Assembly (NCBI GenBank): GCA_914767715.1
Contig: OU612073.1
Location: 5,766,001-5,830,000, forward strand
DNA length: 64,000 nucleotides
Direction: 5' to 3'
Source of the DNA: Membranipora membranacea
Taxonomy: Eukaryota; Bryozoa; Gymnolaemata; Cheilostomatida; Membraniporidae
Each line of letters begins with the position of its first letter. Within the stretch, counting starts at the first letter, position 1. Positions 62,227 to 64,000 of the stretch are shown here, in pieces. The notes beneath the pieces were generated by a model that saw nothing but the letters and a program-made list of their open reading frames with translations, was not told where the DNA came from and did no database searches. Both the position numbers and the translations under genes were made by a program.

Positions 62227-63271
62227 AATAAAAGAACACAATCACATCTCGGTCTCTTTTTTACAGTGTGTACACCTTGTTTCTCTTTGTGATAATCAGA
62301 TGCTTTGAGGAAGTTTTTATTGATGTTGGAAGTTGAAGAATTAGTTGTCAAACATAAGCCAAATTTGCTAAAATATACCAGTTACATTGCCTCTGTCGGG
62401 AGGGTACGGGTTATTGGTTGAAAATTAAATACTAGGCTCAGTGATTACGGAGGAAGATGTGAGGACAAACATACGGAAGTCAGGTTGAGCTGAATAACGT
62501 CAAACATCTTAAGAAGTCACAACATTTTGTATTGATGAATTCCAGTAAAAACGCAACATACTTTGAGCCAAGTAAAAACTTTGACTTATGATAGGCATTT
62601 GTTCAGTCTAATCTTTTTAAAACATAAAAATAAATTATAATTAAGTCTATATTATGGGGCCATTCTGCATCACCTAGGAGAGACATGGAAATTTCTGAAC
62701 CCCCACTGTCTAGACAGTTTATATAACAGTCTGTTGTACACAATAGGAAGTGTACAGGCTATTTTTAAACCAATAACAAAAATAGGAGCAAAAGAGGAAC
62801 TCCATCACCTTATCCATCTATATATAATGCAAGTTGTTGATACAACAGAATTGAATGAATGAAATCTCAATGCTTTCGTTTTATATCTCACCATATTTGG
62901 GAAAACTAGCTATGGCCGGCAGTGATTCTAAGACAGAGCTCACTGAGCAATCTCAAATCACTATTGACAAATCTATTATGGTACCATTTTACAGACAAGA
63001 AAACAGTACCCAGATAATTGTGGACATCTAGTCATTGCAGACTCAGGTAGAAATATCCTGATACTTGAGACATATTCAAAGAGGGGCTTTCAGATACTGA
63101 CCCCAGTCAGTCAGACAGTGATAATAATGAGGTAACACTTCAGTACATATAATCAAGGAGTTGCTGTTGTTGCTCCTTGATATAATACTAGTGTTATCGA
63201 CCCTTCATTTAGGATATTAATAACGCAGATTACAGAATTATTGCTTAGACTAACATGCGAATATCTACTAG
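62227..63271. other. Intronic or intergenic DNA of the carrier gene, no exon seen
   Basis: Expected to be intron of the SLC25A11-like gene. There is a small hairpin at about 63150-63175 ('atcaaggag' / 'ctccttgat'). Confidence 0.5.
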
Positions 63272-63730
63272 TATAGACAGTTTTCTGAGCTCTTATTTAT
63301 GCCTCAATTCGGAGTTGTCCTCTCTCCAGTTTGGTACTTTTAACCCACGCCGCATAGGAAAAACCTGCTGAAAGAGGGTTATCTTGAAAACCGCTTAAGT
63401 TAGGATAAAATCATTGGAGGCTTGGATGTTGATATATCATAATTTTAGTGACCAAGCTCAGGAAAAATTCTGCCAAATTGTCCGCAAAACAGGCAGAAAA
63501 TGCTATAATTGACTATCCAAATACTAAAATTATTTTCCAAGCTATTACCATATGAGTTTTCAATGCTGCAGATTCTGAATCAAAAATAATTTTTATCCTA
63601 TTATAAGCGGTTATCAAGATAACCCTCTTTTCAGCACGTTTTTCCTATGTGGCCTAGGTTAAAAGTACCAAACTGGAGAGAGGACAACTCCGAAAGGAGG
63701 CCTAAATCAGAGCTCAGAAAACTGTCTATA
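63272..63730. mobile_element. Foldback element family 2, copy 2
   Basis: The arms of about 120 bp run from TATAGACAGTTTTCTGAGCT inward through GAGTTGTCCTCTCTCCAGTT to 'gttatcttga.aaccgctta', and are mirrored at the right end. The core matches copy 1 at 29734-30211. The arms here are longer and include the 'gacagttttctgagctc' ends. Confidence 0.87.
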
Positions 63731-64000
63731 GTAGTAAAAAATCGGGAGAAATAAAATAAAAATAAACAGGATCTGTTGGTGGGAGAATGTGGTTCCCCCT
63801 TGGGCCAATTGCTTTGAGATACTGTTCTCCACTTGTCAAATTTATTGAAATTCAGCAGATTCCTGATCATTGCAAAGAGCTGGCTAGTGAATCTCTAGTA
63901 CATTAGTTCAGCTCAGAAGGTGATCTGAGGAAGGGGTGTTTGCAAAAACACAGAATGGTATTTAACATGTCTGTCAAATTAACTTTAATCTTACATCTGC

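Overview
The window is nuclear DNA of an intron-rich animal. All gene models have GT-AG introns, and the proteins include a Ufd2/UBE4B ubiquitin factor, an EFHD/swiprosin, a mitochondrial oxoglutarate-type carrier, TGF-beta-like ligands and a caspase. The DNA is AT-rich, with introns from about 100 bp to several kb and many small inverted-repeat elements. I infer an early-branching invertebrate, possibly a sponge. That is only a guess, because nothing here is diagnostic of a phylum.

Layout, left to right: (1) 1-8369, minus strand: the 5' two thirds of UBE4B in 15 exons. The U-box end lies off the left edge, and the last intron holds a nested pair of inverted-repeat elements. (2) 8370-20600: about 12 kb with no gene I can support. 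It holds MITE-like elements, a tRNA-derived SINE, a 1.8-kb tandem duplication, a three-copy 166-bp minisatellite and microsatellites. (3) 20036-33795, plus strand: a tandem duplication with a period of about 7 kb. Each unit carries a TATA box and an intact six-exon gene for a secreted TGF-beta-like ligand of about 400 residues with a furin site. (4) 34564-47126, minus strand: one long gene whose exons join in phase into leucine-rich repeats, a Roc GTPase, a COR domain, a linker and a complete caspase. This LRR-Roc-COR-caspase architecture is the most remarkable item in the window. (5) 50348-58367, minus strand: a complete four-exon EFHD (swiprosin) gene with a 5.4-kb intron. (6) 61121-62159, minus strand: the last two exons of an SLC25A11-like carrier, whose 5' part lies beyond the right edge.

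The genes do not form a pathway or operon. Two loci show recent innovation. The ligand pair has diverged mainly at its cysteines. The Roco-caspase puts a putative sensor (LRR), a GTP-dependent dimerisation module (Roc-COR) and a death protease in one chain, which would suit caspase activation by induced proximity. Non-coding DNA is dominated by short inverted-repeat transposons and SINEs, including one element that begins with the 5' end of U2 snRNA and is flanked by a perfect 13-bp target duplication.

Exon coordinates were read by eye from splice sites, reading frame and family similarity. No search or transcript data were available.
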